Source: Arthrobacter sp. JZ12
GTDB taxonomy: Bacteria; Actinomycetota; Actinomycetes; Actinomycetales; Micrococcaceae
NCBI RefSeq assembly: GCF_035189165.1
Contig: NZ_CP045246.1
Coordinates: forward strand, 2,046,001-2,110,000
DNA length: 64,000 nucleotides
Reading direction: 5' to 3'
Numbering within the stretch: the stretch's first letter is position 1; each line of letters begins with the position of its first letter. A program made the position numbers and the translations under genes. Below the pieces are notes generated by a model, which was given only the letters and a program-made list of their open reading frames with translations, was not told where the DNA came from and did not search any database. Shown piece after piece: positions 44,352 through 53,084 of the stretch.

Positions 44352-45194
44352 ATGGACAGGAACTCCTGGCGTATCGAATCGCCGACCACACTCGAAGTCG
44401 ACGGCGTCCTATCCCTTCGCGCAGGCATCGTCGCAGGACGCATCGACGTGATAGTGCACGACGAGGCGGTCACCCGCATTGAAGTCTCAGAACTTACGGG
44501 CCGCCCGGTCGAGATTTCTTTGAAGGACGGAAAGCTCGAACTGACCCACAATTCCAGTGGCGGCTTGCTCGGTTTCTCAAGCGCGGTGCTGGCGGGAAGA
44601 CCGAAGGAGTCGTCGGTGATCAGCATTGCTGTTCCGGCCGGAACAGACGTCGCCCTACGCACGGTCAGCGGAGACTGCCTGTCCTGCGGCACAGCCGACA
44701 CATCACTGGATACAGTCTCCGGCTCTCTTCTGGCGGACGATACCTCCGGCATGCTGAGGGTGAGAACAGTGAGCGGCGAGGCCATCGTGCGGCACCATTC
44801 CGGGGATCTGGAGGCTCGAACTGTATCGGGTGCAGCAACCGTCTCCGGGTACTGCGACAACGTTCGGGTCAACAGCGTCAGCGGCGAGGTGACCCTGGAT
44901 CTCCTGGGGGCCCCTCACGCCCTCGACGCCCGGACTGTCTCCGGCAACCTCGCAGTTCGCCTCCCTGCCGACGTCGGCATCGACGTGTCTGTATCGTCGG
45001 TGTCGGGCGCCCTGACCGTCAATGACTTGAGGTTTTCCGGGAAGGGCCGGATGAGCCATAACGAACCCGGGTCAACCGGTTCAAGTCTCACGGTGCGGGC
45101 GCACACCGTGTCCGGGGATGTCGCACTCCTTCACCACCATCCTGAGTATCTCCCGGAGTCCGGCCAGGGCGGCTCCCTGGCTGGGGAGAACTAG
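44352..45194 (+). CDS. DUF4097 family beta-helix-like repeat protein
   Basis: A 280-residue protein of the DUF4097/LiaG-like type, a right-handed beta-solenoid made of short repeats. Eight or more copies of a TVSGD/SVSGE motif are visible (RTVSGDCLS, DTVSGSLLA, RTVSGEAIV, RTVSGAATV, NSVSGEVTL, RTVSGNLAV, SSVSGALTV, HTVSGDVAL). No signal peptide or membrane segment is seen, so it is probably cytoplasmic. ATG at 44352 is preceded by AAGAGG. Its stop overlaps the PadR start. Such proteins often sit with PadR or two-component stress regulators, but their role is unknown. Confidence 0.85.
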   Translation: MDRNSWRIESPTTLEVDGVLSLRAGIVAGRIDVIVHDEAVTRIEVSELTGRPVEISLKDGKLELTHNSSGGLLGFSSAVLAGRPKESSVISIAVPAGTDVALRTVSGDCLSCGTADTSLDTVSGSLLADDTSGMLRVRTVSGEAIVRHHSGDLEARTVSGAATVSGYCDNVRVNSVSGEVTLDLLGAPHALDARTVSGNLAVRLPADVGIDVSVSSVSGALTVNDLRFSGKGRMSHNEPGSTGSSLTVRAHTVSGDVALLHHHPEYLPESGQGGSLAGEN

Positions 45195-45817
45195 TGCCGG
45201 CAGTGTTCGCCCATGGCGCACTACGGCTGTATCTCCTGGCGCTCCTCGAAGACGGACCCAAACACGGGTACGAGATAATCCGGGCTCTTGAGGAACGGTT
45301 CGGGGGGACCTACTCCCCCAGCGCCGGAACCATCTACCCGCGCCTGGCGAAGCTAGAAGCCGAGGGCCTGGTATCGACGCAGTCCCACGGCCGGCGCACT
45401 ACGTACTCCATTACTCCGGGCGGGTCGACGGAACTGGCCCAACGCCGTGATGAGGTGGCGGATATCGAGGAGGACATCTCGGCGTCGGTACGACGCCTCG
45501 CAGACGGCCTGCGCGAGGAGATCCGCGCCAACATGCGAGGTCTGCGCGCCGACCTGGCAGCGTCAGCGGAGGCGACGCGAAGAGCCCCGCGGCGGGCCGG
45601 CACAGTGACCGGCAACCGTCTGGCGCACAACTCCCTCAAGGAGCTGGAGCTGCTGGTGACGACCTTCAGCGACGAGATCCGCCTCGAACTGCGCGCCCAG
45701 GCTCGCACGAAGCAGGAAATCAACGAAACGGCCGCGGATGCTGTTCGGGCGGCACTCAAGGAGGCACAGCAGTCCATTCAGGCGGCCCTCCGGGGCAACA
45801 CCGGCAACAGCGCTTGA
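45194..45817 (+). CDS. PadR family transcriptional regulator
   Basis: A 207-residue repressor. The N-terminal winged helix is plain: LRLYLLALLEDGPKHGYEIIRALEERFGG, PSAGTIYPRLAKLEAEGLV and GRRTTYSITPGG. The C-terminal half is a long charged helix region, likely the dimer coiled coil. GTG start shares its G with the upstream TAG stop, so it is coupled to the DUF4097 gene. It probably binds the inverted repeat at 44291-44336. Ligand unknown. Convergent with the oxidoreductase gene, 3 nt away. Confidence 0.92.
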   Translation: MPAVFAHGALRLYLLALLEDGPKHGYEIIRALEERFGGTYSPSAGTIYPRLAKLEAEGLVSTQSHGRRTTYSITPGGSTELAQRRDEVADIEEDISASVRRLADGLREEIRANMRGLRADLAASAEATRRAPRRAGTVTGNRLAHNSLKELELLVTTFSDEIRLELRAQARTKQEINETAADAVRAALKEAQQSIQAALRGNTGNSA

Positions 45818-45820
45818 GCG

Positions 45821-46792
45821 TTAGTCTCCGTGCTGGAAGAGCACCTTGCCGAAGACATCCCCGTTCAGCATCCGTTCAAAGCCGTCATGCGCGTCTTCCA
45901 GGCGATGCACGGAATCAATTCGCGGTCGTACTCCGGTTACCTCGAGGAAGCGCGCCAGCCGATCAAGTTCGTCCCGGGTACCCATCGTGGAGCCTAGTAC
46001 GCGGAGTTGAAGGAAGAATACGCGGTTAAGGTCGGCAGCCGGTGCCGCGCCGCTTGTGGCGCCACAGGTCACGACGGCGCCGCCTGGCTTGAGTGCCTTG
46101 AGCGAGTGGGACCACGTGGCTTCACCCACGGAGTCGAACACTACGTCCACACGCTCGGGAAGGCGGGAACCGGCGTCGAACGTTTCTGCTGCGCCCAACT
46201 CGCGGGCAAGCCGTCGCTTCTTCTCGCTGCGGCTGGTGGCCCACACGCGGAAGCCTGCCGCGCTGGCGAGCGCAATCAGCGCAGTCGCGACACCCCCGCC
46301 CGCTCCCTGCACAAGGACGGTTGAACCGGGGGCCGCCGTCGACGTCGTGAACAGCATCCGGTACGCGGTGAGCCATGAGGTGGGCAGGCAGGCTGCGTCT
46401 TCAAAGCTGAGGCCTGCGGGCTTTGGAACGAGGTTGCGCGCCGGCACCCAGACATAATCGGCCATCGTGCCCGGATGCAGCTCGGACAGGAGAGTGCGGC
46501 GCGGGTCGAGGGTCTCGTCCCCCTGCCAGCCGTCTGAAGAGATAACGCTGTGGACAATGACCTCGTTGCCGTCGTCGTCGATGCCCGCCGCATCACAGCC
46601 CAGAATCATGGGCAGCTTCTCCTGCGCAAGGCCAACGCCGCGCAGCGACCAGAGATCGTGGTGGTTCAGTGCCGAGGCAACCACCCGCACCCGGCGGAAT
46701 CCCTGGGGCGCGTCAGGGGCGGGAAGGTCTCCCACGGTCAGCCCGGACAGCGGCGAGCGGGCGGATTGTGAGGCGGCGTACACTGCGCGCAT
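45821..46792 (-). CDS. Zinc-binding-type alcohol dehydrogenase/quinone oxidoreductase family protein
   Basis: A 323-residue medium-chain dehydrogenase/reductase. ALNHHDLWSLRG and ILGCDAAGI match the N-terminal domain; VLVQGAGGGVATALIALASAAG is the NADP-binding motif. The structural-zinc cysteine cluster is absent, which fits the quinone reductase/enoyl reductase branch. Substrate unknown. The gene stands alone on the minus strand between PadR (convergent) and the bL37 region. Confidence 0.9.
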   Translation of the reverse strand: MRAVYAASQSARSPLSGLTVGDLPAPDAPQGFRRVRVVASALNHHDLWSLRGVGLAQEKLPMILGCDAAGIDDDGNEVIVHSVISSDGWQGDETLDPRRTLLSELHPGTMADYVWVPARNLVPKPAGLSFEDAACLPTSWLTAYRMLFTTSTAAPGSTVLVQGAGGGVATALIALASAAGFRVWATSRSEKKRRLARELGAAETFDAGSRLPERVDVVFDSVGEATWSHSLKALKPGGAVVTCGATSGAAPAADLNRVFFLQLRVLGSTMGTRDELDRLARFLEVTGVRPRIDSVHRLEDAHDGFERMLNGDVFGKVLFQHGD

Positions 46793-47012
46793 GCTTTGGC
46801 GCTCCTTCGCATCGACTGGACTGGCTCCATCCTAGGCACGATCCCCGGCTCGCCATCCAACGGGTTCCGCGAACCGGCACGCCGCGATTCGCTAGCCCGC
46901 CGTTTAGGCGCACTCCGCCTGCATGTGGGAGACTTGACTGCAGTCCCGGCCCCGATGGCTGGTCAGCAGGCCACATTCGGCGGGCCACAACAGGCAAGGT
47001 AAGGAGGCAGCC

Positions 47013-47087
47013 ATGAGCAAGCGTGCACGCAAGCGCCGTGATCGCAAGCGCGGCGGCGCTAACCACGGTAAGCGCCCCAACACCTGA
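47013..47087 (+). CDS. Ribosomal protein bL37-like, 24 residues
   Basis: A 24-codon gene (MSKRARKRRDRK... ending NHGKRPNT) that matches the very short, basic large-subunit protein found on mycobacterial ribosomes, with the same MxKRxRKxRDRK start and ANHGKRPN end. AAGGAGG (47001-47007) lies 5 nt before the ATG, a near-perfect ribosome site, and a strong terminator follows 19 nt after the stop. Too short for standard gene finding and easily missed. It lies convergent to rsrA. Confidence 0.88.
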   Translation: MSKRARKRRDRKRGGANHGKRPNT

Positions 47088-47106
47088 CATCACGGTCAAG
47101 CAGCAG

Positions 47107-47138
47107 AAAACCCCCGTACTCACGTGCGGGGGTTTTCT
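47107..47138. terminator. Strong bidirectional intrinsic terminator
   Basis: AAAACCCCCG and CGGGGGTTTT form a 10-bp stem around a 10-nt loop, with T/A tracts on both sides, between bL37 and the convergent rsrA gene. Confidence 0.93.
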
Positions 47139-47199
47139 CGTTTCTTCCGCGGCCTCCTCGGGAGGCGGTGTGAAGCGCCTGCTGGCAGGGGCAAAGCGC

Positions 47200-47460
47200 C
47201 TAGTGGTCGACCGTCTTGATCTGGCTGATCCGGTCGAGGATGTTCGCCTTGAGCTTGGCCGGCGCAACCTCGGTGCAGGACCGCTTGACCACTGATCGGA
47301 TGAGGCATTCGAGGTCATGCTCCTGCGCGCACTCCGGGCAGTCCTCAAGATGGTCCTTGATTTCTACGAGGTCAGCGTGCGAGAGCGCGCCGTCCAGGTA
47401 CTCGTAAAGGCGTTCGATCCTCGAGTCATCGCAATCGCCAAGGCTATGGCAGTCGCTCAT
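47200..47460 (-). CDS. rsrA: Redox-sensing zinc anti-sigma factor (RsrA/RshA type)
   Basis: An 86-residue anti-sigma factor that holds SigR/SigH inactive until thiol oxidation expels zinc and forms a disulfide. His37, Cys41 and Cys44 form the HxxxCxxC signature at the same positions as in Streptomyces RsrA; further cysteines are at 4, 10, 52 and 62. The start ATG overlaps the sigma factor stop (ATGA), giving matched synthesis of the pair. The mycothiol-linked thiol stress response is the known role of this family. Confidence 0.95.
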   Translation of the reverse strand: MSDCHSLGDCDDSRIERLYEYLDGALSHADLVEIKDHLEDCPECAQEHDLECLIRSVVKRSCTEVAPAKLKANILDRISQIKTVDH

Positions 47461-48131
47461 TTTCCGTTCTCCTGTGTTGTTCCACCGTCGGTTGTGGAAG
47501 CCCGTGAACCACCCATGCCGCGCTCGTGCGCGTATTCGGACAAGAGCTCGCGCAGGAGCTTCCGTCCGCGGTGCAACCGTGACATCACGGTACCGATCGG
47601 GGTGTTCATGATTTCTGAAATTTCCTTGTACGCGAACCCCTCCACGTCGGAGAAGTACACAGCCAGCCTGAATTCCTCGGGAATGGCCTGCAGCGCCTGC
47701 TTGACGTCCGAGTCCGGCAGGTGGTCGAGCGCCTCGACCTCGGCAGAACGCAGCCCGCTGGAAGTGTGCTCCGCGGCCTTGGCCAGCTGCCAGTCCTCAA
47801 TCGTGTCCGAGTGCGACTGCAGGGGCTCCCGCTGCCGCTTGCGGTACAGGTTGATGTACGTATTGGTGAGGATCCGGTACAGCCAGGCCTTGAGGTTGGT
47901 TCCCGGCTTGTACTGGTGGAAGGCCGAGAAAGCCTTGGTGTAGGCCTCCTGAACCAGGTCCTCCGCGTCTGCCGGGTTGCGTGCCATCCTCATTGCGGCC
48001 GAGTACAGCTGATCCACGTACTGCATGGCATCCCGCTCAAACCGCGCTGTCCTGTCCGCCTCAGACTCGGTGGACAGGTCGAGTTCCTGATCTTCGGCCG
48101 GGGTGGACCCCGCCGCGGCTGTGGTATTCAT
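47457..48131 (-). CDS. sigH: ECF sigma factor SigR/SigH (thiol-oxidative stress)
   Basis: A 224-residue group ECF12 sigma factor. Region 2 shows [53 protein letters not shown]... and region 4 shows [47 protein letters not shown] at 48131 gives the usual size but has no ribosome site. The frame stays open upstream, with an ATG at 48212 and a GTG at 48197 that would add 27 or 22 residues; Streptomyces SigR has such a longer, stress-induced form. A perfect autoregulatory promoter lies at 48326-48351. Followed by rsrA. Confidence 0.94.
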   Translation of the reverse strand: MNTTAAAGSTPAEDQELDLSTESEADRTARFERDAMQYVDQLYSAAMRMARNPADAEDLVQEAYTKAFSAFHQYKPGTNLKAWLYRILTNTYINLYRKRQREPLQSHSDTIEDWQLAKAAEHTSSGLRSAEVEALDHLPDSDVKQALQAIPEEFRLAVYFSDVEGFAYKEISEIMNTPIGTVMSRLHRGRKLLRELLSEYAHERGMGGSRASTTDGGTTQENGK

Positions 48132-48482
48132 TGCAGCAAAGTCTACGCGTCCGCGGGTCTGCCGGCGCTGTTCCGACCTGGCAGGAGGATCCACAGTGAG
48201 GCGTGGAACCATGCCGCGCACCGGTGTAGCTGTACCCAATCTGCTCCCCTGTCCCTGTTCAGTACCGGCTAGGTACCCCTTCGGTCCCTGTCTGGTCCCG
48301 CGACTTTCCCGGTTCCGGTATGCACAACCATCCCCCTGTGCGGGATATTCCGCCGCGGGCTCGCGCCGGATCGCCTGACTGCAGCAAAAGTGCAAAACTA
48401 GACCCATCCATGCACGGCTGTAACTGACTTCGATCGTCCACGTACATCCGGTGCCCCACGGCGCTGGTAACCAGGAGGCATT
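48132..48482. other. Divergent control region between sigH and the DoxX gene
   Basis: This 351-bp gap contains the GGAAT-N18-GTT promoter for sigH, an open frame continuous with sigH that may encode an N-terminal extension, and the AGGAGG ribosome site (48473-48478) of the DoxX gene. No separate gene is seen. Confidence 0.6.
48326..48351 (-). promoter_or_regulatory. SigR/SigH-type promoter (GGAAT-N18-GTT), autoregulatory
   Basis: On the minus strand GGAAT (48347-48351) is followed by exactly 18 bases and GTT (48326-48328), the consensus of sigma-R/sigma-H promoters. Transcription from about 48318 would leave a leader near 190 nt before the ATG at 48131, covering the possible upstream starts. 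Confidence 0.82.
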
Positions 48483-49064
48483 GTGACCCTTGTTCGCGTT
48501 CTAGCCCGCCCATTGCTCGCCAGCAGCTTCGTCCTCACGGGAGTTGACCGGCTCCGGAACACCGACTCCACAGCCTCCGCCTTGCGCCCCACGCTCGACC
48601 GCGTTGCGAAGGCATTCCCCTCTGCGCAGTCCCTGACGGACAACGAGAAGCAGGTCGCCAAGGTCCTCGGCGCCGCGCACCTGGGCGCAGCGGTCCTGCT
48701 TTCCATCGGCCGATTCTCCCGCCTGTCCGCCCTGGTGCTGGTGGGCACCTCCGCGCTGAACACGATCGTCGAGTTCAACAACGCAGACTCCTCCACTCCA
48801 CAGGCGCGCAAGCAACGCCGCAACCAGCTCATCAAGAACCTTTCCCTGATTGGGGCCGTCCTCATCGCTTCCGTTGATACCAACGGCCGCCCGAGCTGGG
48901 CGTGGAGGGCCGAGCATTTCGCGGAGGAGGCGCGGCGTAATGCGCTGGCCCTGGGGCACGACACCCGCAGGACCGCACGCTCGCTGGCCCGCGACACCGA
49001 GAAGCGCCTGAAGAAGGCGGAGAAGGCCGTGCGTAAGACTGCCTCGAACGCGGCGGGTTCCTAG
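48483..49064 (+). CDS. DoxX family membrane protein
   Basis: A 193-residue DoxX-type protein with three to four hydrophobic stretches ([65 protein letters not shown]) and a long basic C-terminal helix rich in Arg, Lys and Ala. Mycobacterial DoxX proteins join thiol stress complexes, which fits its place beside sigH-rsrA. GTG at 48483 has AGGAGG 4 nt upstream. aroA starts 5 nt after its stop. Confidence 0.9.
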   Translation: MTLVRVLARPLLASSFVLTGVDRLRNTDSTASALRPTLDRVAKAFPSAQSLTDNEKQVAKVLGAAHLGAAVLLSIGRFSRLSALVLVGTSALNTIVEFNNADSSTPQARKQRRNQLIKNLSLIGAVLIASVDTNGRPSWAWRAEHFAEEARRNALALGHDTRRTARSLARDTEKRLKKAEKAVRKTASNAAGS

Positions 49065-49069
49065 GGAGC

Positions 49070-50410
49070 ATGAGCGCACTGTCACCGGCACCCTCCACGT
49101 CGTTCTGGCCGGCACCCTTTCCTGGCGGACCCGTCAACGCAACAGTTGAGGTTCCCGGGTCAAAGTCGCTGACTAACCGGTATCTGATCCTGGCTGCACT
49201 GGCAGACGGACCATGCCGGCTGCGTGCCCCGCTTCATTCGCGGGACTCGCGGCTCATGGCGGATGCGCTGCGCTCCCTCGGCGCGCAGGTTGAGGAGGTC
49301 GACGGTGATGGCAGGTTCGGCCCCGACCTCGTCGTGACGCCAATACCGGCTGGTCCCGGGGACGCAGCGGGTGACGCTTTCGTTGACTGCGGGCTGGCGG
49401 GCACGGTGATGCGGTTCGTTCCGCCGCTGGCGGCCCTGCGGAACGGACGCGCCTCCTTCGACGGCGATGAGCACGCGCGCAAGCGCCCGATGGGTGCGGT
49501 TATCGCCGCACTCCGGGGCCTCGGCGTCGAGTTGGAGAACGACGACGAAGCGCTCCCCTTCACGATCACCGGCACCGGCTCGGTGAAGGGCGGAAGGCTG
49601 GTAATTGACGCTAGCGCCTCATCGCAGTTCGTGTCCGCCCTCCTGCTCGTGGGTGCACGCTTCGACGAAGGCCTGCACCTGGAACATGTAGGCAAGGCGG
49701 TGCCCAGCCTCGACCACATTGCCATGACGGTGCGCGTGCTGCGTGAGGCAGGAGTCGCCGTCGATGATTCGGAACCCAACACCTGGCGAGTGGACCCGGG
49801 TCCGATCCGCGCCTTCGACGTCCGCATCGAACCGGACCTTTCGAACGCCGGCCCGTTCCTTGCCGCCGCCGTAGTGACCGGCGGCACCGTCCGCATGCCC
49901 CACTGGCCCACAGACACCACCCAGGTGGGTGCAAAGTGGCAGAGCATCCTTCCGATGCTGGGCGCCGACGTCGAACTGACGGACGATTCCACCCTTGTGG
50001 TCCGCGGTACGGGAACCATCCGGGGTGCGGAACTGGCAGACACCAGCGAGCTCGCTCCCACAGTGGCGGCAATCTGCGCCCTCGCGGACACCCCCTCCGT
50101 GCTCAGCGGCATCGCACACCTCCGCGGACATGAGACGGACAGGCTGGCCGCCCTCGTCGCCGAGATCACGCGGCTCGGCGGGGACGCCGAGGAAACCGCC
50201 GACGGCCTCATCATCCGGCCCGCCGCACTCCACGGCGGCAGGTTCCACACCTACGACGACCACCGCATGGCCACCGCAGGTGCCATCATCGGGCTCGTCG
50301 TGGACGGCGTGGAGGTCGAAAACATCGAGACCACCTCCAAGACCATGCCCCAGTTCCCCGAGCTCTGGCAGCACCTGACCACTACGGCCGAATCGAGCGC
50401 CCAGCGGTGA
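49070..50410 (+). CDS. aroA: 3-phosphoshikimate 1-carboxyvinyltransferase (EPSP synthase)
   Basis: Joins shikimate 3-phosphate and phosphoenolpyruvate in aromatic amino acid synthesis. The 446-residue product has [18 protein letters not shown] (substrate-binding Lys/Ser/Arg), [28 protein letters not shown] and the late [14 protein letters not shown]. Full length. Its stop overlaps the rsgA start (GTGA). The sigH-aroA-rsgA order is shared with other actinobacteria. Confidence 0.97.
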   Translation: MSALSPAPSTSFWPAPFPGGPVNATVEVPGSKSLTNRYLILAALADGPCRLRAPLHSRDSRLMADALRSLGAQVEEVDGDGRFGPDLVVTPIPAGPGDAAGDAFVDCGLAGTVMRFVPPLAALRNGRASFDGDEHARKRPMGAVIAALRGLGVELENDDEALPFTITGTGSVKGGRLVIDASASSQFVSALLLVGARFDEGLHLEHVGKAVPSLDHIAMTVRVLREAGVAVDDSEPNTWRVDPGPIRAFDVRIEPDLSNAGPFLAAAVVTGGTVRMPHWPTDTTQVGAKWQSILPMLGADVELTDDSTLVVRGTGTIRGAELADTSELAPTVAAICALADTPSVLSGIAHLRGHETDRLAALVAEITRLGGDAEETADGLIIRPAALHGGRFHTYDDHRMATAGAIIGLVVDGVEVENIETTSKTMPQFPELWQHLTTTAESSAQR

Positions 50411-51528
50411 CTCCAGCGGGATCCCGGCGAGGAACTGCTTCCTGGGATGAGTCTGATGTTCGAATCCGGCCCAACAAGAAGGGGTCGCGACCGCGCACCA
50501 AGGACCGCCCGGCACACGAGGACGCAGTCACAGGCAGGATCATCACCGTGGACCGGGGACGGTACACGGCTGTGGTGGACGAGGACACGGAGGCAGAGCG
50601 CACGGTCATAGCTGCGCGGGCACGCGAGCTGCGCCGGTCCCCCGTGGTCGCCGGTGACCTGGTCTCACTGGTCGGGGATGTCAGCGGCGAACCGGACACC
50701 CTGGCCCGGCTGGTGCGCATCCAGGACCGGCAGACCGTTCTGCGCCGAAGCGCTGACGACACGGATCCCGTGGAGCGGATCGTCGTAGCCAACGCCGAAC
50801 AGCTGGTCATCGTTGTGGCGGCCGCCAATCCCGAACCGCGCACCGGATTCATAGACCGCGCACTCGTGGCCGCTTACGACGCCGGCATCCAGCCGCTGCT
50901 TTGCGTCACCAAGGCGGACCTGCGGGACCCGTCGGTACTGCTGGCCAACTATGAGCACCTTGACCTTGAGATCATCACAAGCCGCACCGCGGAAACTCCG
51001 GATGCCGTGCCAACTACCTCCGCAAGCGGGGCCTCCGCCCTCCTTGCACACCAGGCGATCGCCCAACTGAAGGAGCTGCTGGACGGCCGGGTCAGTGTGC
51101 TGCTGGGCCACTCCGGGGTCGGCAAGTCCACCCTGGTCAACGCGTTGACCGGCGCCAACCGGGCCACCGGCGGTGTGAACGCGGTGACGGGGCGCGGCCG
51201 GCACACGTCGTCGTCGGCCTTCGCCCTGAAGGCCGAGGATTCCTCCCCTGGAACGTGGATCATCGATACACCGGGCATCCGATCCTTCGGCCTCGCCCAT
51301 GTGGAGCCCGACCGGATCCTCGCGGCCTTCCCGGATCTGGAACCGGGGACCCAGGACTGTGAACGCGGCTGTCGGCACGACGAGACCGCCGTCAACTGCG
51401 GTCTGGACGACTGGGTGGGATCCGGTTCCGCAGGTGAGTCAGGCCCGGTGCGGCTTGCATCGCTGCGCCGATTGCTCGGCGCAGGTGCGGAACAGGTACA
51501 GGGATCCAAGGAACTGGGGATGCACTAG
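50407..51528 (+). CDS. rsgA: Ribosome small-subunit maturation GTPase RsgA
   Basis: Circularly permuted GTPase that checks late 30S assembly. The 373-residue product has an OB fold, then G-motifs in the permuted order: G4 VTKAD, G1 [13 protein letters not shown]3 [10 protein letters not shown], and a C-terminal zinc site ([15 protein letters not shown]). GTG at 50407 overlaps the aroA stop; a stretch of basic residues ([15 protein letters not shown]) lies before the OB fold. Probably one transcript with aroA. Confidence 0.96.
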   Translation: MTPAGSRRGTASWDESDVRIRPNKKGSRPRTKDRPAHEDAVTGRIITVDRGRYTAVVDEDTEAERTVIAARARELRRSPVVAGDLVSLVGDVSGEPDTLARLVRIQDRQTVLRRSADDTDPVERIVVANAEQLVIVVAAANPEPRTGFIDRALVAAYDAGIQPLLCVTKADLRDPSVLLANYEHLDLEIITSRTAETPDAVPTTSASGASALLAHQAIAQLKELLDGRVSVLLGHSGVGKSTLVNALTGANRATGGVNAVTGRGRHTSSSAFALKAEDSSPGTWIIDTPGIRSFGLAHVEPDRILAAFPDLEPGTQDCERGCRHDETAVNCGLDDWVGSGSAGESGPVRLASLRRLLGAGAEQVQGSKELGMH

Positions 51529-51687
51529 AACCGGGTGACTCTGTTAGACTCAAGAAAGTTGTTGTGTTGCGCACGAATGTTTAAGCCTTGATTTCTCTAC
51601 GGAGTTCGAAAGCTTTTTTTGCAGGCGGAAGAACACCGCGACGGGAACCCCGAAGTACGGGGGGATCCTCACACCCAAGGAAGTAAA

Positions 51688-51891
51688 ATGGCAACAGGTA
51701 CAGTCAAGTGGTTCAACGCAGAAAAGGGCTTTGGATTCATCGCTCCTGACGACGGCGGCGCTGACGTTTTCGCTCACTTCTCCGCAATCAACTCGAGCGG
51801 CTTCCGCTCGCTTGAGGAGAACCAGAAGGTCAGCTTCGAGACCACCCAGGGCCCCAAGGGCCCCCAGGCTGAGAACATCTCCGTTCTCTAG
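51688..51891 (+). CDS. cspA: Cold-shock protein (CspA family)
   Basis: A 67-residue single cold-shock domain RNA chaperone with both RNA-binding motifs, KGFGFI and VFAHFS, and the typical start [17 protein letters not shown] at 51688 follows AAGGAAG. The 159-bp gap upstream, with an A/T-richer section around 51550-51620, would give a long leader, as is common for cold-shock mRNAs. A strong terminator follows. Confidence 0.96.
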   Translation: MATGTVKWFNAEKGFGFIAPDDGGADVFAHFSAINSSGFRSLEENQKVSFETTQGPKGPQAENISVL

Positions 51892-51905
51892 TCTCTAGAG
51901 CTTCC

Positions 51906-51949
51906 CAGGGAGGGACACCGGCTTCGGCCGCTGTCCCTCCCTGTTTTTA
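51906..51949 (+). terminator. Intrinsic terminator after cspA
   Basis: CAGGGAGGGACA pairs with TGTCCCTCCCTG (12-bp perfect stem) around a GC-rich loop and is followed by TTTTTAA, 15 bp after the cspA stop. Confidence 0.95.
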
Positions 51950-52049
51950 ACCCTGATTCTTGGCGTGTATGTTTCGCATCGATGGTCCCGCGACGGTGGC
52001 CATTCCCTGTCTGCCGGTCGGCAGGCAGAGGTTGTTATAGGTTGAAAGT

Positions 52050-52877
52050 ATGAACCTCCAGAGCTACAACGATGACCTGCGCCTTGCACATGTGATGGCC
52101 GATTCCGTGGACGACCAGACCATGTCCCGCTTCAAGGCGCTCGATCTGGCGGTTGAAACAAAGCCTGACTTCACGCCCGTCACCGACGCCGACAAGTCAG
52201 CGGAGGAGGCCATTCGGGGCCAGCTTTCGCGTGCCCGCCCGCGGGACGCGGTGCTGGGCGAGGAGTTCGGCAGCAGCGGGGCAGGATCCCGCCGGTGGAT
52301 CATTGATCCCATCGACGGCACCAAGAATTTCGTCCGCGGCGTGCCGGTCTGGGCAACGCTCATAGCGCTGGTTGATGAGGGCCGTCCCGTCGTCGGCGTC
52401 GTAAGCGCGCCCGCCCTCGGGAAGCGGTGGTGGGCCGCAACGGGAACGGGAGCATTTACGGGCAAGTCGCTTGCCTCGGCAACCCGGCTGCGGGTCTCCA
52501 ACGTCTCCCGGCTGGAAGACGCCTCACTCTCCTACTCCAGCCTGTCCGGCTGGAAGGAACGCGGGAACCTGCCCGAGTTCCTGTCACTGACGGAATCGGT
52601 CTGGCGCACCCGCGCCTACGGCGACTTCTGGTCGTACTGCCTGGTCGCAGAGGGCGCCGTGGACATTGCCTGCGAGCCGGAGCTCAACCTGTACGACATG
52701 GCTGCGCTGGTGCCGATCGTCACCGAGGCGGGCGGCCGGTTCACCTCGCTCGAGGGCGCCGACGGGCCTTTCGGCGGCAATGCGCTGGCAACCAACGGCA
52801 CGCTGCACAGTGACGCGCTCAAGGTCCTCAACCCAACGCTGGACGACCTGCTCCAGGAAGGCGCTGCACCGGCGTAA
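52050..52877 (+). CDS. hisN: Histidinol-phosphatase, inositol monophosphatase family
   Basis: A 275-residue Mg-dependent phosphatase, most like actinobacterial HisN, which removes phosphate from histidinol phosphate. Motifs are the metal-binding GEEFG, the signature [15 protein letters not shown] and the late [22 protein letters not shown]. It could also act on inositol phosphates. It stands alone, after cspA and before the SAM riboswitch. Confidence 0.9.
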   Translation: MNLQSYNDDLRLAHVMADSVDDQTMSRFKALDLAVETKPDFTPVTDADKSAEEAIRGQLSRARPRDAVLGEEFGSSGAGSRRWIIDPIDGTKNFVRGVPVWATLIALVDEGRPVVGVVSAPALGKRWWAATGTGAFTGKSLASATRLRVSNVSRLEDASLSYSSLSGWKERGNLPEFLSLTESVWRTRAYGDFWSYCLVAEGAVDIACEPELNLYDMAALVPIVTEAGGRFTSLEGADGPFGGNALATNGTLHSDALKVLNPTLDDLLQEGAAPA

Positions 52878-52927
52878 CGCCGTAACAATGAGGCAGGGAA
52901 GGATCGGACTGTCCTATCCTGAAGCCA

Positions 52928-53060
52928 TTGGTCACGAGTGCCAGCGCAAAACCCCGGTTTGCTGGCCGGCAACCCTCCTTCCGCGGTGGGGTGCCCCGGG
53001 TGACGACCAGGCCGTGCCAGACCGTGGTACGGCAAGCGCGGGACCTCCCAGGGCGGTCCC
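52928..53060 (+). promoter_or_regulatory. SAM-IV riboswitch
   Basis: The conserved core is present: GGTCACGAGTGCCAGCGC, P2 GCCAGC/GCTGGC, CCGGCAACCCTCC, the GCGGTGGGGTGCCCCGGGTGA core and P1 closure TGGTC/GACCA. An extra outer hairpin (GCCGTGCC/GGTACGGC) follows P1, which marks SAM-IV rather than SAM-I. A second hairpin GGGACC/GGTCCC (53040-53060) may form the expression platform. It precedes the class V aminotransferase gene at 53085. Confidence 0.88.
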
Positions 53061-53084
53061 TTGAGAGCACTGTGGGGTTATGCC

